A DNA stretch of 64,000 nt from NCBI GenBank assembly GCA_947499125.1, contig CANMMP010000001.1, positions 1,240,001 to 1,304,000 on the forward strand. Direction: 5' to 3'. Position numbers and translations under genes: made by a program. This DNA comes from an uncultured Pontibacter sp. Lineage in GTDB: Bacteria > Bacteroidota > Bacteroidia > Cytophagales > Hymenobacteraceae. This document shows, one piece after another, positions 21,408 to 30,282 of the stretch. A model generated the notes under the pieces. That model did no database searches, had not been told where the DNA came from, and saw nothing but the letters and a program-made list of their open reading frames with translations. The first letter of the stretch is position 1; the number at the start of each line of letters is the position of its first letter.

Positions 21408-21737
21408 TTACCACTTCAGGTGGTTCAGCAATTGCACGTCCGTAGAGCGTATGTTGCGGTAGATCATCACAATAATGGCCAGACCGACACAAACTTCGGC
21501 GGCTGCCACTGCCATAATAAAAAACACAAACACCTGCCCATTAGGGTCGGAACGGTAAGCCGAAAGTGCAGTAAGTAAAATGTTTACGGCATTCAGCATA
21601 AGCTCCACACACATAAAAATAACAATGGCGTTGCGTCTGGTAAGCACGCCGATAACGCCGATCGCGAAAAGCGCTGTACTGAAAAACAGGTAATATTCCA
21701 GCGGAACTTGTCTGATTATGTCAGGTATCTGATTCAT
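21408..21737 (-). CDS. nuoK: NADH-quinone oxidoreductase subunit K
   Basis: 109 residues, three transmembrane helices, with the conserved buried glutamates in CVELMLNAVNILL and in AAAEVCVGLAIIV. It is the small membrane subunit that links the quinone-binding module to the antiporter subunits. It is the first gene of the nuoKLMN block; in most genomes nuoJ directly precedes it, but here nuoJ is about 10.9 kb away. An AT-rich 278-base gap upstream presumably supplies a separate promoter. Confidence 0.96.
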   Translation of the reverse strand: MNQIPDIIRQVPLEYYLFFSTALFAIGVIGVLTRRNAIVIFMCVELMLNAVNILLTALSAYRSDPNGQVFVFFIMAVAAAEVCVGLAIIVMIYRNIRSTDVQLLNHLKW

Positions 21738-22015
21738 TTTCTGTGTAGTCCGAACGTAGTTCTACTTATAAGGTATAATCCAAAATTTCGTGCCGCAAAG
21801 TTATCCCCTTTTCTTAAATATCCATAACTTATTTCTATACTTATTAGGGGCGCAAAACTATAAATCAGTACAAATTTGGTGAATAACAGCCTGTTGCTCT
21901 GCTGGCGGTGTGCTGTGTTAGCTGCCTTGGTTATATTTTGTTTTATACTTTGCCCGGTATAGTGCGTAGCTAAGAGGTATATTTTGCAGCAGTTTATAGT
22001 TTATAAAGTATAAAT

Positions 22016-23062
22016 ATGAGATCAAGGAAAGTATACCTGGCACTTACCATAGCAGGAGTTGGCATCGTATTGAACGCACTACTGACAGGCTGCAGCAAGA
22101 ATAAAAGTGACTCAGAGGCTAAGGCTGGCCCGCAATTAAAGGCGTCTGTTACACATAAAGCATTTTTTGGCGACATTCCTTCCGGCTCAGGGCTGGAGGT
22201 TGCACCGGGTGGCTACTACATCATCGGCGACGACTCCCCTTTTCTGTACCACATTAACTCCGATTATACTTTTAAAGCCAGGTATGCCCTTTTCGATACT
22301 TCAAGTTTTGTAAATGGCCGCATTCCTAAACCGCTTAAACCCGATCTCGAGAGCCTGGCAACTATAAAATATAAAAACAAAAGCTACCTGTTTACCATGA
22401 GTTCGGGCTCATCAGAAGTGCGTAACCTTGGTTTTACCATCGAGCTGCCTCTTGCCCCTGACAAGCCGGTGGTGCGCCAGTTTAACCTTACAAATCTACT
22501 CGAATCGTTGCAGCAGGACACGGCTATAGTTGGCGAAGAGCTTTTGAATATTGAAGGCGTTGCTTTATCTGATACACATTTATACTTACTGCAAAGGGCG
22601 CTAAACAAGGCAGGCAATGTGGTGATAAGTATAAAACTGCAGGATTTTATGGCTTTCCTGTTCGAGCAGAAACCTGTACCTGCTTTCAAGAAGCACTTCT
22701 TTCAGTTGCCTGAATTGCAAAAGTACCAGGCCGGTTTTTCGGGAGGCTATGTTTTTGATGATAAACTATTCTTTACCGCATCTATAGAAAGTGCCCCCAA
22801 TGCTATACTTGATGGCGAGGTGCTTGGCAGTTATATCGGGTTTATACCTTTACAGGATATAGTCAAAAATACAGATCTTGCTAAACCTATAGTTGCCCAT
22901 GCCGCCAAAGTGCTGGATGAACAGGGCGAGACCTATACCGGTAAAATTGAATCGTTGGTGGTAAAGGCTGGCTCCGGAAAAGGCAACTATAAAGTTATCG
23001 CCGTTTCAGACGATGATCAGGGAAACTCAGAAGTGCTGGAGATAAATTTTATAGTTGATTAA
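22016..23062 (+). CDS. Predicted lipoprotein, beta-propeller-like (DUF6929-like)
   Basis: 348 residues. The N-terminal membrane segment ends in lipobox LTGC (Cys26). The mature part has repeated beta strands: SGSGLEVAPGGYYIIGDDSPFLYHIN, LESLATIKYKNKSYLFTMSSGSS, LLNIEGVALSDTHLYLLQRALN and IESLVVKAGSGKGNYKVIAVSDDD. The pattern resembles phytase-like/SdiA-regulated six-bladed propellers and the family I know as DUF6929. No enzymatic residues can be assigned. It is the first gene of the segment inserted between nuoK and nuoJ and is divergent from nuoK. Confidence 0.7.
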   Translation: MRSRKVYLALTIAGVGIVLNALLTGCSKNKSDSEAKAGPQLKASVTHKAFFGDIPSGSGLEVAPGGYYIIGDDSPFLYHINSDYTFKARYALFDTSSFVNGRIPKPLKPDLESLATIKYKNKSYLFTMSSGSSEVRNLGFTIELPLAPDKPVVRQFNLTNLLESLQQDTAIVGEELLNIEGVALSDTHLYLLQRALNKAGNVVISIKLQDFMAFLFEQKPVPAFKKHFFQLPELQKYQAGFSGGYVFDDKLFFTASIESAPNAILDGEVLGSYIGFIPLQDIVKNTDLAKPIVAHAAKVLDEQGETYTGKIESLVVKAGSGKGNYKVIAVSDDDQGNSEVLEINFIVD

Positions 23063-23209
23063 CTTCCCCAAAGCGCTGTATCTCAGCGGAATGGTGCAAT
23101 AAAAAAAATAGTACTCAAGTATAGATCTGTACTTTTGGAAACAAAAAAGGCCGTTTTACACGTATAAAGCGCTTGCCATTACTAAATGGCGAACTAAAAG
23201 AGTACAATT

Positions 23210-23632
23210 ATGAAAAGAACAAACAAAACATACGCGAAATTATTACTGGCCGGTGCCATGAGCTTTGCCTTTGCCGCCGAAGCCGCCAATTACGGTTTAG
23301 CTCAGGAAAAAACTGCTGTTGCAGTTCAAACTACGCAGGATAACCCGAGTGTAACCGCCATGGAGAAAGAACTACTTGGGCCATATGCCGAAATAAACAA
23401 AATTGCTGCCGCCGACTTGCGCCAGGCTTATATTATGATGCTGGAAAGCACCCGCGAACGCCACGAGAGCTGGACAGATGCTGAATGGAACAAAGCGCAG
23501 GCTATAGTTAAAAAGCTGGACGCACGCCGTAAAGTAGTTGAAAGCGAACTGGGCACCGACGACAAGGCTAAAATAAAGCTATTAAAAGGTGAGCTCCGTG
23601 CCCTCGAAACCAAAAAGGACATTAAAGACTAA
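23210..23632 (+). CDS. Small exported helical protein, unknown function
   Basis: 140 residues, with a signal peptide (cleavage likely near AEA-AN or GLA-QE, residues 26-33). The rest is predicted helical and highly charged: AYIMMLESTRERHESWTDAEWNKAQ and ELGTDDKAKIKLLKGELRAL. A DUF6565-like Bacteroidota family is a possible match, but this is uncertain. It stands alone with its own terminator. A helical periplasmic or stress-related role is only a guess. Confidence 0.65.
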   Translation: MKRTNKTYAKLLLAGAMSFAFAAEAANYGLAQEKTAVAVQTTQDNPSVTAMEKELLGPYAEINKIAAADLRQAYIMMLESTRERHESWTDAEWNKAQAIVKKLDARRKVVESELGTDDKAKIKLLKGELRALETKKDIKD

Positions 23633-23650
23633 CCTCTAACGGTAATCAAA

Positions 23651-23680
23651 AAGCCCGGCCAAATTGGTCGGGCTTCTTTG
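23651..23680. terminator. Terminator between convergent genes at 23.65 kb
   Basis: AGCCCGGCCAA (23652-23662) pairs with TTGGTCGGGCT (23664-23674) with one G-T pair. A and T tracts on both sides suit both directions. Confidence 0.8.
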
Positions 23681-23682
23681 TT

Positions 23683-24384
23683 TTATAGCATTTCCTGCAA
23701 CTGGCTCAGGCAATGTATTTCGTAAGTTGGCTTTTGACCTTTCTTTGGTTTCGTCTTTTCTGGGTTAAAATATACCTGGTCTATTCCGGACAAGCGCGCT
23801 CCTTCAATGTCGCATTCCAGGTTATCCCCTATCATCAGGCAATCTTTGGGGTTAACATTAATGCGCCCCAGGGCATGCTCAAACATCCGCTTATCGGGCT
23901 TTTTATAGCCGCAACACTCCGACGTAACCACTTCCTTAAAATAGCCGTGCAGGTTCGAAGCCGACATTTTAATTGCCTGTACTTCTTTAAAACCATTCGT
24001 GATGATGTGCAGGCCATACTTTGGCTGCAGGTAACTCAGCACCTCGTGTGTGTAAGGGAACACAGCTGTTTTGGTCGGACAGATATCGGTATAAGCTTCC
24101 GAAATACCTTTGGGTACCTCGTGCGGTAGCAGTCCAAGCCCGGTCAGGGTTTTAACAAAGCGTAATTCGCGCAGCTCCTTCTGGGTTATCTTTCCTTTAT
24201 TATAGAGGTCCCAGAGCACGTTGTTCACAAATTTATACTTGCGGTAAAAAGAGGAACAGCTGAATTTATTAAAAGCACCAAGCTCAAACTCCTCAAACAA
24301 AGTATAAAGCGTCTCTTCCGAGTTCTTTTCAAAATCCCAAAGTGTGTGGTCCAGGTCGAAGAGCAGGTGAGTATAGGTTTTCAT
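23683..24384 (-). CDS. YjjG-family noncanonical pyrimidine nucleotidase (HAD hydrolase)
   Basis: 233 residues of the haloacid dehalogenase superfamily: motif I FDLDHTLWDF (nucleophile Asp10, Asp12), motif II IITNG, motif III lysine in CCGYKKPD and motif IV MIGDNLECDIEGA. A helical cap lies between motifs I and II. The pattern is that of the YjjG subfamily, which dephosphorylates noncanonical pyrimidine nucleoside monophosphates. Cytoplasmic. No operon partners on the same strand within 100 bases. Confidence 0.88.
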   Translation of the reverse strand: MKTYTHLLFDLDHTLWDFEKNSEETLYTLFEEFELGAFNKFSCSSFYRKYKFVNNVLWDLYNKGKITQKELRELRFVKTLTGLGLLPHEVPKGISEAYTDICPTKTAVFPYTHEVLSYLQPKYGLHIITNGFKEVQAIKMSASNLHGYFKEVVTSECCGYKKPDKRMFEHALGRINVNPKDCLMIGDNLECDIEGARLSGIDQVYFNPEKTKPKKGQKPTYEIHCLSQLQEML

Positions 24385-24494
24385 GTAGGTCTATTGTTAA
24401 GGTATATGAACCGTAGCCACTGTAGCATTGTTTTAGAATTATTGCCGTTGTTGCGTAGCATTACAACGATGCAATAAAATGACAGCTTTATAGT

Positions 24495-24881
24495 TTACAG
24501 GTTAGTCCAGTGGCGGTTTTGCAGCTTATTTACGGCCAGTTCGCGGTTAGAGTATAAAATACGGTAAATTTCAAGGTCTTTTTGCAGCGTAGTATCACGC
24601 TCCAGGTAACTGAACACCTGGTTCAGCAGGTCAGTAGCTTCATCTTTAAGCGAATAATATACCCATTGGTCGGTTTTACGGGGCGTTACAAGACCGGCGC
24701 TACGCAAATAAGCCAGGTGGCGCGAAGTTTTGGTTTGTGTAAAGTCGAGCACTTGTTCCAGGTCCGAAATGCACATTTCCTTGTTGCGCAAGATCAGGTT
24801 AAGTATACGCACCCTCGATTCGTCGGCGAGCGCCTTAAACACCTGTTCCCCGTAAGCCAGACTAAAATGTTTTAATCGCAT
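24495..24881 (-). CDS. ArsR-family transcriptional regulator
   Basis: 128 residues with a winged helix-turn-helix: VFKALADESRVRILNLIL, MCISDLEQVLDFTQTKTSRHLAYLRSAGLV and TDQWVYYSLKDE. No CVC metal-binding motif is present in the recognition helix, so it may not sense arsenic-type metals. A C-terminal helical extension (ERDTTLQKDLEIYR) may aid dimerisation. It is divergent from the neighbouring carboxypeptidase-like-domain gene; a shared operator in the 73-base gap is plausible. Confidence 0.9.
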   Translation of the reverse strand: MRLKHFSLAYGEQVFKALADESRVRILNLILRNKEMCISDLEQVLDFTQTKTSRHLAYLRSAGLVTPRKTDQWVYYSLKDEATDLLNQVFSYLERDTTLQKDLEIYRILYSNRELAVNKLQNRHWTNL

Positions 24882-24954
24882 ATAGTGTTACTGCAGTAAA
24901 CAAATTTAGCCAAAAGCTGCTATAATAAAATAATATACCCTATAATTGTACTAC

Positions 24955-25623
24955 ATGAGAGTGATTATTAAGGAGCAAAGCAGCCACGTGAAGTTGTACC
25001 GTATTATACTGTCCGTTATACTTTTAACTATAGTTTTTGCGGCCATTCCGGAGCAGGCACAGGCCCAAGGCAGAAAGCGCGTGGTGCAGCTGTCAGGCTT
25101 TGTAACAGTAGGCGACAGCCTTTATGGTGTGTCGGGCGTAAGCGTTTTTGTACCCGATACCGACCGTGGCATACAATCCAACCGCTACGGCTTTTTCTCG
25201 CTGCCTGTACTTACCGGCGACACCGTCGTTTTCAGCGCACTTGGCTATAAAACAGAGACTTTAGTCATCCCTCAGAATTACCCTTCAACGAGTTATTCCA
25301 TTATAATGCAGATGCAGGAAGAAGCCATTGAGCTGCCCGAAGTAACCGTTATACCTTGGGCAACCGAACGCGACTTTAAAGAAGCCGTGCTTGCACTGGA
25401 GTTACCGGATGCGGGCCGTTCCGCTGCCGAACGCAACCTGGACCCTGAGCGCCTGCAGGAGCTTTTTGATCTTGTACCGATGGATGGCAGCGCCAACTCT
25501 AAAGTGTTTAACCAGCATCAGCGCATACAGGGGCAAAACCGTTACCTTATTCCTACCGTCAGTCCATTCGCTATTATCAAGCTCATTGATATGCTGAAGA
25601 ACGGCGAGTTCAGAAAAAAATAA
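24955..25623 (+). CDS. Exported protein with carboxypeptidase-like regulatory domain
   Basis: 222 residues from the ATG at 24955 (a TTG three codons earlier is less likely). The signal peptide ends near QAQAQG. It is followed by a CarboxypepD_reg-like beta sandwich: VQLSGFVTVGDSLYGVSGVSVFV, SNRYGFFSLPVLTGDTVVFSALGYKTE and the closing VTVIPW. The C-terminal half is helical and unassigned. Such domains usually sit at the N-terminus of TonB-dependent receptors; here it is free-standing. It is probably in the periplasm or at the outer membrane. Confidence 0.78.
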   Translation: MRVIIKEQSSHVKLYRIILSVILLTIVFAAIPEQAQAQGRKRVVQLSGFVTVGDSLYGVSGVSVFVPDTDRGIQSNRYGFFSLPVLTGDTVVFSALGYKTETLVIPQNYPSTSYSIIMQMQEEAIELPEVTVIPWATERDFKEAVLALELPDAGRSAAERNLDPERLQELFDLVPMDGSANSKVFNQHQRIQGQNRYLIPTVSPFAIIKLIDMLKNGEFRKK

Positions 25624-25803
25624 GATAGTTTTTAGTAAAGTCAGACAGGATGCCTACATTTAAGCAAATGCAGCTCCAGTATGGCTTAGAGGCATAAAAA
25701 GCAACTATACAGGTTGCTATTCGTTAGTTTGCTCAGTAGCTGTAGCTATAAGCTGCCAGGCAGTAGCCTGTTGTTACTGCCATGTAACTAAACTAAACGA
25801 ATT

Positions 25804-27150
25804 ATGCTCCCTTTCGCAGATCTCACTCTAAATATACCCGACACCCAGAAGCCCCGCGTTGTAATTATTGGTGGTGGCTTTGGCGGTATAAACCTCGCAA
25901 AAAAACTTCGCGGCAAAAACTTTCAGGTGGTTATGTTTGATAAGCAGAACTACCATGGTTTCTGGCCTTTGCTTTACCAGGTTGCTACAGCCGGTCTCGA
26001 GCCCGATGCTATTGCCGAGCCGTTACGCAAGCTCTTTGGCTCCGACGATTATAAGGATTTCCATTTCAGGTTGGTTCGGGTTACAGGTATAAACCCTGTT
26101 GCTAAAACAGTGCAAACACTTGTAGGCGAACTGCCCTATGATTACCTTATTATCGCTACCGGCACTAAAACCAACTATTTCGGCAACGACCAGATCAAGA
26201 AATTCTCTTTCCCGCTTAAGAAAATACCTGATGCCCTGAACCTGCGTAGCCAGATGTTTCAGTGCTTCGAGCAGGCCAGCATGACAGCAGATGCACCTAC
26301 CCGCCAGAAATTGCTCAACTTTGTAATTGTTGGAGGTGGCCCTACCGGTGTTGAGCTCGCCGGAGCCCTGGCCCAAATGAAAACGCACGTGCTTCCAACC
26401 GATTATCCGGGCGTAGATATCAGTAAAATGAATATTTACCTGGTAGAAGGTATGGACCGGGTGCTTCCTCCTATGTCGCCGGAAGCCAGTGAGAAAACCT
26501 ATAAATACCTTGATCAACTGGGCGTGCAGATGAAACTTGGCACTGTGGTAGAATCTTACGACGGTGAAATAGCTACCCTGAAGAACGGCGAAACGATAGA
26601 AACCAATACTCTCATCTGGGCGGCTGGTGTAACAGGTTCCTTAATTGACGGCCTTCCTCCTGAAACAATTGAGCGCGGTCGTATACTTGTAAACGAACAC
26701 AACCAGGTGCTCGGCTTTACAGACCTGTTTGCGGTTGGTGATATTGCCTTTATGAAAACAGAAGAGTGGCCGAAAGGGCATCCGGGTGTGGCGCAGCCGG
26801 CTATACAACAAGGCAAATTACTGGCTAAAAACCTGCAACGTTTAATAAACAATGAACCCCTGGAGCCATTTGAGTACACCGATAAAGGCTCGCTGGCCAT
26901 TATAGGCCGCAACCGTGCTGTAGCCGACTTGCCTAAAAATATACACCTGGGCGGCTTCCTTGCCTGGGCTATCTGGCTTTTTGTGCATGTTATGGCGCTG
27001 GTAGGCTTCCGCAATAAGTTAGTAGTGCTAAGCAACTGGGTATACAAGTTCTTTACCTACGAAAATGGTACACGCCTCATCATCCGGCCATTCGTTCGGA
27101 AAGGAGAAAGAGCCAAGCAACGCTTTTTTGATAAGTATGATGTAGAATAA
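25804..27150 (+). CDS. ndh: Type II NADH dehydrogenase (NDH-2)
   Basis: 448 residues, a two-dinucleotide-fold flavoprotein. The FAD motif is VVIIGGGFGGINLAKKL near the N-terminus and the NAD(P)H motif is FVIVGGGPTGVELAGALAQM near residue 175. LFAVGDIAFM is the second FAD-binding motif, and a C-terminal amphipathic/hydrophobic segment (GFLAWAIWLFVHVMALVGF) serves as membrane attachment. It oxidises NADH and reduces quinone without pumping protons. Its position inside the gap between the two complex I gene blocks puts both NADH:quinone oxidoreductases together. It is followed by a hairpin that starts at the stop codon. Confidence 0.92.
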   Translation: MLPFADLTLNIPDTQKPRVVIIGGGFGGINLAKKLRGKNFQVVMFDKQNYHGFWPLLYQVATAGLEPDAIAEPLRKLFGSDDYKDFHFRLVRVTGINPVAKTVQTLVGELPYDYLIIATGTKTNYFGNDQIKKFSFPLKKIPDALNLRSQMFQCFEQASMTADAPTRQKLLNFVIVGGGPTGVELAGALAQMKTHVLPTDYPGVDISKMNIYLVEGMDRVLPPMSPEASEKTYKYLDQLGVQMKLGTVVESYDGEIATLKNGETIETNTLIWAAGVTGSLIDGLPPETIERGRILVNEHNQVLGFTDLFAVGDIAFMKTEEWPKGHPGVAQPAIQQGKLLAKNLQRLINNEPLEPFEYTDKGSLAIIGRNRAVADLPKNIHLGGFLAWAIWLFVHVMALVGFRNKLVVLSNWVYKFFTYENGTRLIIRPFVRKGERAKQRFFDKYDVE

Positions 27151-27189
27151 AGTATAAAAGCAGCCTTTTGGGACTGCTTTTATACTTTA
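27148..27189 (+). terminator. 16-bp hairpin overlapping ndh stop codon
   Basis: A perfect 16-bp stem runs from the TAA stop itself (27148-27163) to its complement at 27174-27189. The arms include AAGTATA/TATACTT, the iterated word of the genome, next to the AAAAGCAG/CTGCTTTT pairing. Confidence 0.7.
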
Positions 27190-27833
27190 TAGGTTGTTTT
27201 GTCATCCTTAGCGTTACTAGAGGGGTTGTAAATGTCATATAACTTCTCTTTTGTCATTTCGAGCATTCTTAAGACGAGAGTCGAAAAGAGCCAGCGTAGC
27301 TGTGAGAAATCTTATGTGGCCTATAGTTGAAGCCTGTCTGCAACTTGAAAAAAGACGCAAAGTATTGCGTCTCTACAATACCACTCTGTAGGGATAGGTC
27401 GCGACCTGTCCGCTCATTAGGCTGTAACTATAAAACTATAGCTTATGGATTGGCAACAGCAGAAACTGTCCCCTTGAGGGGACTACAGGGGTGTTTTGGC
27501 TGCAACTATAAAACTATAGCTTATAGATTGCCAACAGCAGAAAATTCCCCTCCTTATCTAAGGCGGGGTTAGGGGTGGTTTGATTTAGCTAACTATAAAA
27601 CACCTTACTCAAACCATATCTATAGCAGGAAATTTCTCTGTCGGAGCAGCAGGGGTGTGTTTATATTTTAGCCTGCGCTAATCCATATTTGCCCCTTTGA
27701 GCCAGTTAAGTCAGGAGACTCAACACCACCCTAAGTCACGAGTCTGGAGACTCGCGCCAGCATAAATGAACAGATTATAGCACAAACTCCCTTCCCTGCT
27801 CTTAGGAGAGGGCTGGGGTGAAGTAAATAAAAA
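27190..27833. repeat. Intergenic mosaic of dispersed repeat modules, no gene
   Basis: About 640 bases without a credible gene. In order they hold: a GTCATTTCGAGC...GAGAAATCTTAT module (27254-27315); a composite REP pair (27353-27411); a 46-base unit (27420-27465) repeated at 27498-27543 with three differences; GTCCCCTTGAGGGGAC within 27468-27495; a degraded CCCCTCC..GGCGGGG module near 27544-27570; and a GAGTCTGGAGACTCGCG hairpin near 27740. Several modules recur at 43 and 55 kb. Confidence 0.75.
27353..27411. repeat. Composite REP pair (BIME-like), copy 1
   Basis: AGACGCAAAGTATTGCGTCT (27353-27372), CTAC (27373-27376), an 11-base spacer, GTAG (27388-27391), then GGATAGGTCGCGACCTGTCC (27392-27411). 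The tetranucleotides face inward. The same 59-nt layout occurs inverted at 55172-55230. Confidence 0.8.
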
Positions 27834-27867
27834 AACAAAAGCCCTGACCATGGCCAGGGCTTTTGTA
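27834..27867 (-). terminator. Terminator of M1 peptidase gene
   Basis: The near-perfect palindrome ACAAAAGCCCTG / CAGGGCTTTTGT has CCATGG at its centre and lies just past the stop of the minus-strand peptidase gene. Confidence 0.75.
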
Positions 27868-27885
27868 AAGTATAAACTATAGTTA

Positions 27886-30225
27886 TTATCGATCAGAATT
27901 GGAGTTGCTGTTTCGCTCAGAAGAACTTTGCTGTTGCATTGGGTTTGGCTGCGACTGGCGGTTCTGTTTGTAAATATCGAAACGGCTTGGAGCCAGGCGA
28001 CGCGGGAAGTAGTTGTTCGTCAGGTCCGTATCAGCAGTTTGCAGGTATGGATCCAGCTCAAAACTTACTACCGGCTTTTCAGTTACAAATACTTTTGTGA
28101 TCTCTTCGTTATTATAACGCCATACTTCAGCAGGTATATTCACTACCTCATCAGTACCATCTTCAAAAGTCATTTTCACCACCAATGGCATCACAAGACC
28201 ACCTAAATTCTTGAAGCCAACTTCATAAAAGTTAAGGCCAGAGTTAAGTATCTTTTTCTGCTCTTCGGTCAGGCCGTTCACGAACGACTGGTATCTGCGC
28301 TTGTCAGTTTCGTTGGCCGCCAGTGGGTCGTATGAGTTATAAAAGTCATTTAGCTCAGGGCGAAGCTCCACACGGGTTTTGGCTATACTTTGCAGGTTGC
28401 GCTGTTCTGATAAGGTTTTAGGAGCCTTGTTCTGCTGCTCACGTTTTTGTGCGCTCACAAATTCAGGGTCCTGCGAATCTATGGTATACCATTTTACATC
28501 TTCAACAGAGATATCGGTGTGGTCTGTAGTATAGAACCAACCTCTCCAGAACCAGTCCAGGTCAACACCAGAGGCATCTTCCATTGTCCGGAAAAAGTCG
28601 GCTGGCATTGGGTGTTTAAATGCCCATCGCTCCGAATATTCTTTAAAAGCATAGTCGAACAGCTCGCGGCCCATTACTGTTTCGCGCAGAATATTAAGCG
28701 CAGTGGCCGGCTTGCCATAAGCATTATTACCAAACTGAAGTATAGATTCGGAGTTCGTCATGATCGGCACCTGCGTATTTTTGGCGCTCTTCATATAATC
28801 TACAATATCGCGTGGTTCGCCGCGGCGCGATGGATAGTTACGCTCCCACTCCTGCTCAGCAATATACTGCATAAAAGTATTCAGGCCTTCGTCCATCCAG
28901 GTCCACTGGCGCTCGTCCGAGTTAATGATCATCGGGAAGAAGTTGTGTCCTACCTCATGAATGATTACTGTGATAAGGCCATACTTGGTACGGTCAGAGT
29001 AAGTACCATCCACCTCAGGGCGGTAACCGTTAAACGACAGCATCGGGTATTCCATGCCACCAACCGGGCCGTGTACCGAAATAGCTACCGGGTACGGGTA
29101 ATCGATAGTGTGTTTCGAGTATACTTTTAGCGTATGCGCCACCGATTCGGTAGAGTACTGTCCCCAAAGCGGGTTTGCCTCTTTCGGATAATACGACATT
29201 GCCAACACGTTTTTGCCGGCAACTTTTACGTTCATGGCATCCCAGATAAACTTACGGGAACTTGCCCACGCAAAATCGCGCACGTTCTTGGCGTTGTATA
29301 CCCAGGTTTTCTTGCCTTTTGCTTTGCTCTTTTCTGCTTTAGTAGCGTCTTCCTGCGTTACAACCAGCACCGGCTTGTCAGCTTTAGCTGCATCAGCCCA
29401 ACGCTTCTGTTGTGTAGAAGTTAGCACCTGGTTCGCGTTCTGAAGTTCACCTGTTGAGGCTACAATATGATCCGCTGGTACAGTTATACTTACTTTATAA
29501 TCTCCGAAAGGCAATGCAAACTCCCCTGAACCTATAAACTGCTTATGCTGCCAGCCATTCACGTCGTCGTACACAGCCATGCGTGGAAACCACTGCGCCA
29601 TTTCGTACAGGTAGTTGCCATCTTCCGGGAAGTATTCGTAACCCGAGCGTCCGCCTAAGGCTTTCTGGTCGTTAATGTTATGGTTCCAGTCAACTGAGAA
29701 AGTAAAGCTTTGCTTTGGCTTCAGGCCAGATGGCAGCTCGATACGCATCATCGTGTTGTTGATGGTATACTTCAGTGCTTTGCCACCACGGTCTTTAACT
29801 GCCTTTATTTTAAACCCACCATCAAACTCTTCGCGGGTCATGTACTCCACAGCCTGCAATGGCACACGCTCACCTAAGTTACCGGTGCGGGTTGAATTAG
29901 CCATTGAGTTCGGCTCAAAAATGTTCTGGTCCAGCTGCATCCACAGGTAGCTCAGCACATCCGGCGAGTTGTTGGTATAGGTTATAGTTTCAGAACCTGT
30001 GATAGACTGGTTTTCGTCGTTCAGTTCTACGTTTATAGTATAATCGGCACGTTGTTGCCAGTACTGGTGCCCTGGAGCACCCGATGCGGTTCGGTACGTG
30101 TTTGGAGTTGGTAGCTCCTGCTGTAGCTGCTTAAATTTAGACTGATCAGTATTTGACTGTGCAATAGCCCCGAAAGGAGCGGCCATCAAACCAAAAAGCG
30201 CTAAACCTCTTAATAGGTTCTTCAT
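27886..30225 (-). CDS. M1-family zinc metallopeptidase, exported
   Basis: 779 residues with a signal peptide (LALFGLMAAPFGAIAQ). Catalytic motif HEVGH (His423, Glu424, His427) with the third zinc ligand Glu446 in DEGLNTF, giving the HEXXH-x18-E spacing of M1 aminopeptidases. The exopeptidase motif GxMEN is replaced by a GGMEYPML segment, as in many Bacteroidota members of this clan. An N-terminal beta domain (about residues 50-230) precedes the peptidase domain. The C-terminus ends in a low-complexity Gln/Ser/Asn tail (QQQSSSERNSNSNSDR). Likely periplasmic or surface peptidase. It is a single gene with its own terminator. Confidence 0.92.
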   Translation of the reverse strand: MKNLLRGLALFGLMAAPFGAIAQSNTDQSKFKQLQQELPTPNTYRTASGAPGHQYWQQRADYTINVELNDENQSITGSETITYTNNSPDVLSYLWMQLDQNIFEPNSMANSTRTGNLGERVPLQAVEYMTREEFDGGFKIKAVKDRGGKALKYTINNTMMRIELPSGLKPKQSFTFSVDWNHNINDQKALGGRSGYEYFPEDGNYLYEMAQWFPRMAVYDDVNGWQHKQFIGSGEFALPFGDYKVSITVPADHIVASTGELQNANQVLTSTQQKRWADAAKADKPVLVVTQEDATKAEKSKAKGKKTWVYNAKNVRDFAWASSRKFIWDAMNVKVAGKNVLAMSYYPKEANPLWGQYSTESVAHTLKVYSKHTIDYPYPVAISVHGPVGGMEYPMLSFNGYRPEVDGTYSDRTKYGLITVIIHEVGHNFFPMIINSDERQWTWMDEGLNTFMQYIAEQEWERNYPSRRGEPRDIVDYMKSAKNTQVPIMTNSESILQFGNNAYGKPATALNILRETVMGRELFDYAFKEYSERWAFKHPMPADFFRTMEDASGVDLDWFWRGWFYTTDHTDISVEDVKWYTIDSQDPEFVSAQKREQQNKAPKTLSEQRNLQSIAKTRVELRPELNDFYNSYDPLAANETDKRRYQSFVNGLTEEQKKILNSGLNFYEVGFKNLGGLVMPLVVKMTFEDGTDEVVNIPAEVWRYNNEEITKVFVTEKPVVSFELDPYLQTADTDLTNNYFPRRLAPSRFDIYKQNRQSQPNPMQQQSSSERNSNSNSDR

Positions 30226-30282
30226 TATAAGTTAGTAGTAGTGAAGGTTAGTTAGTATAGTTTGTGTAAGCGTATTCTAATA

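Noticed and set aside
27420..27543. Possible CRISPR array
   Set aside because: Only two copies of the unit, with unequal content between them, and no cas genes in the window.
27327..27572. 81-residue ORF in the repeat mosaic at 27.4 kb
   Set aside because: It consists of REP palindromes and the duplicated 46-base unit, so the frame is accidental.
28447..29130. 227-residue plus-strand ORF inside the M1 peptidase gene
   Set aside because: It is antisense to a well-supported coding region and has no recognisable domain.
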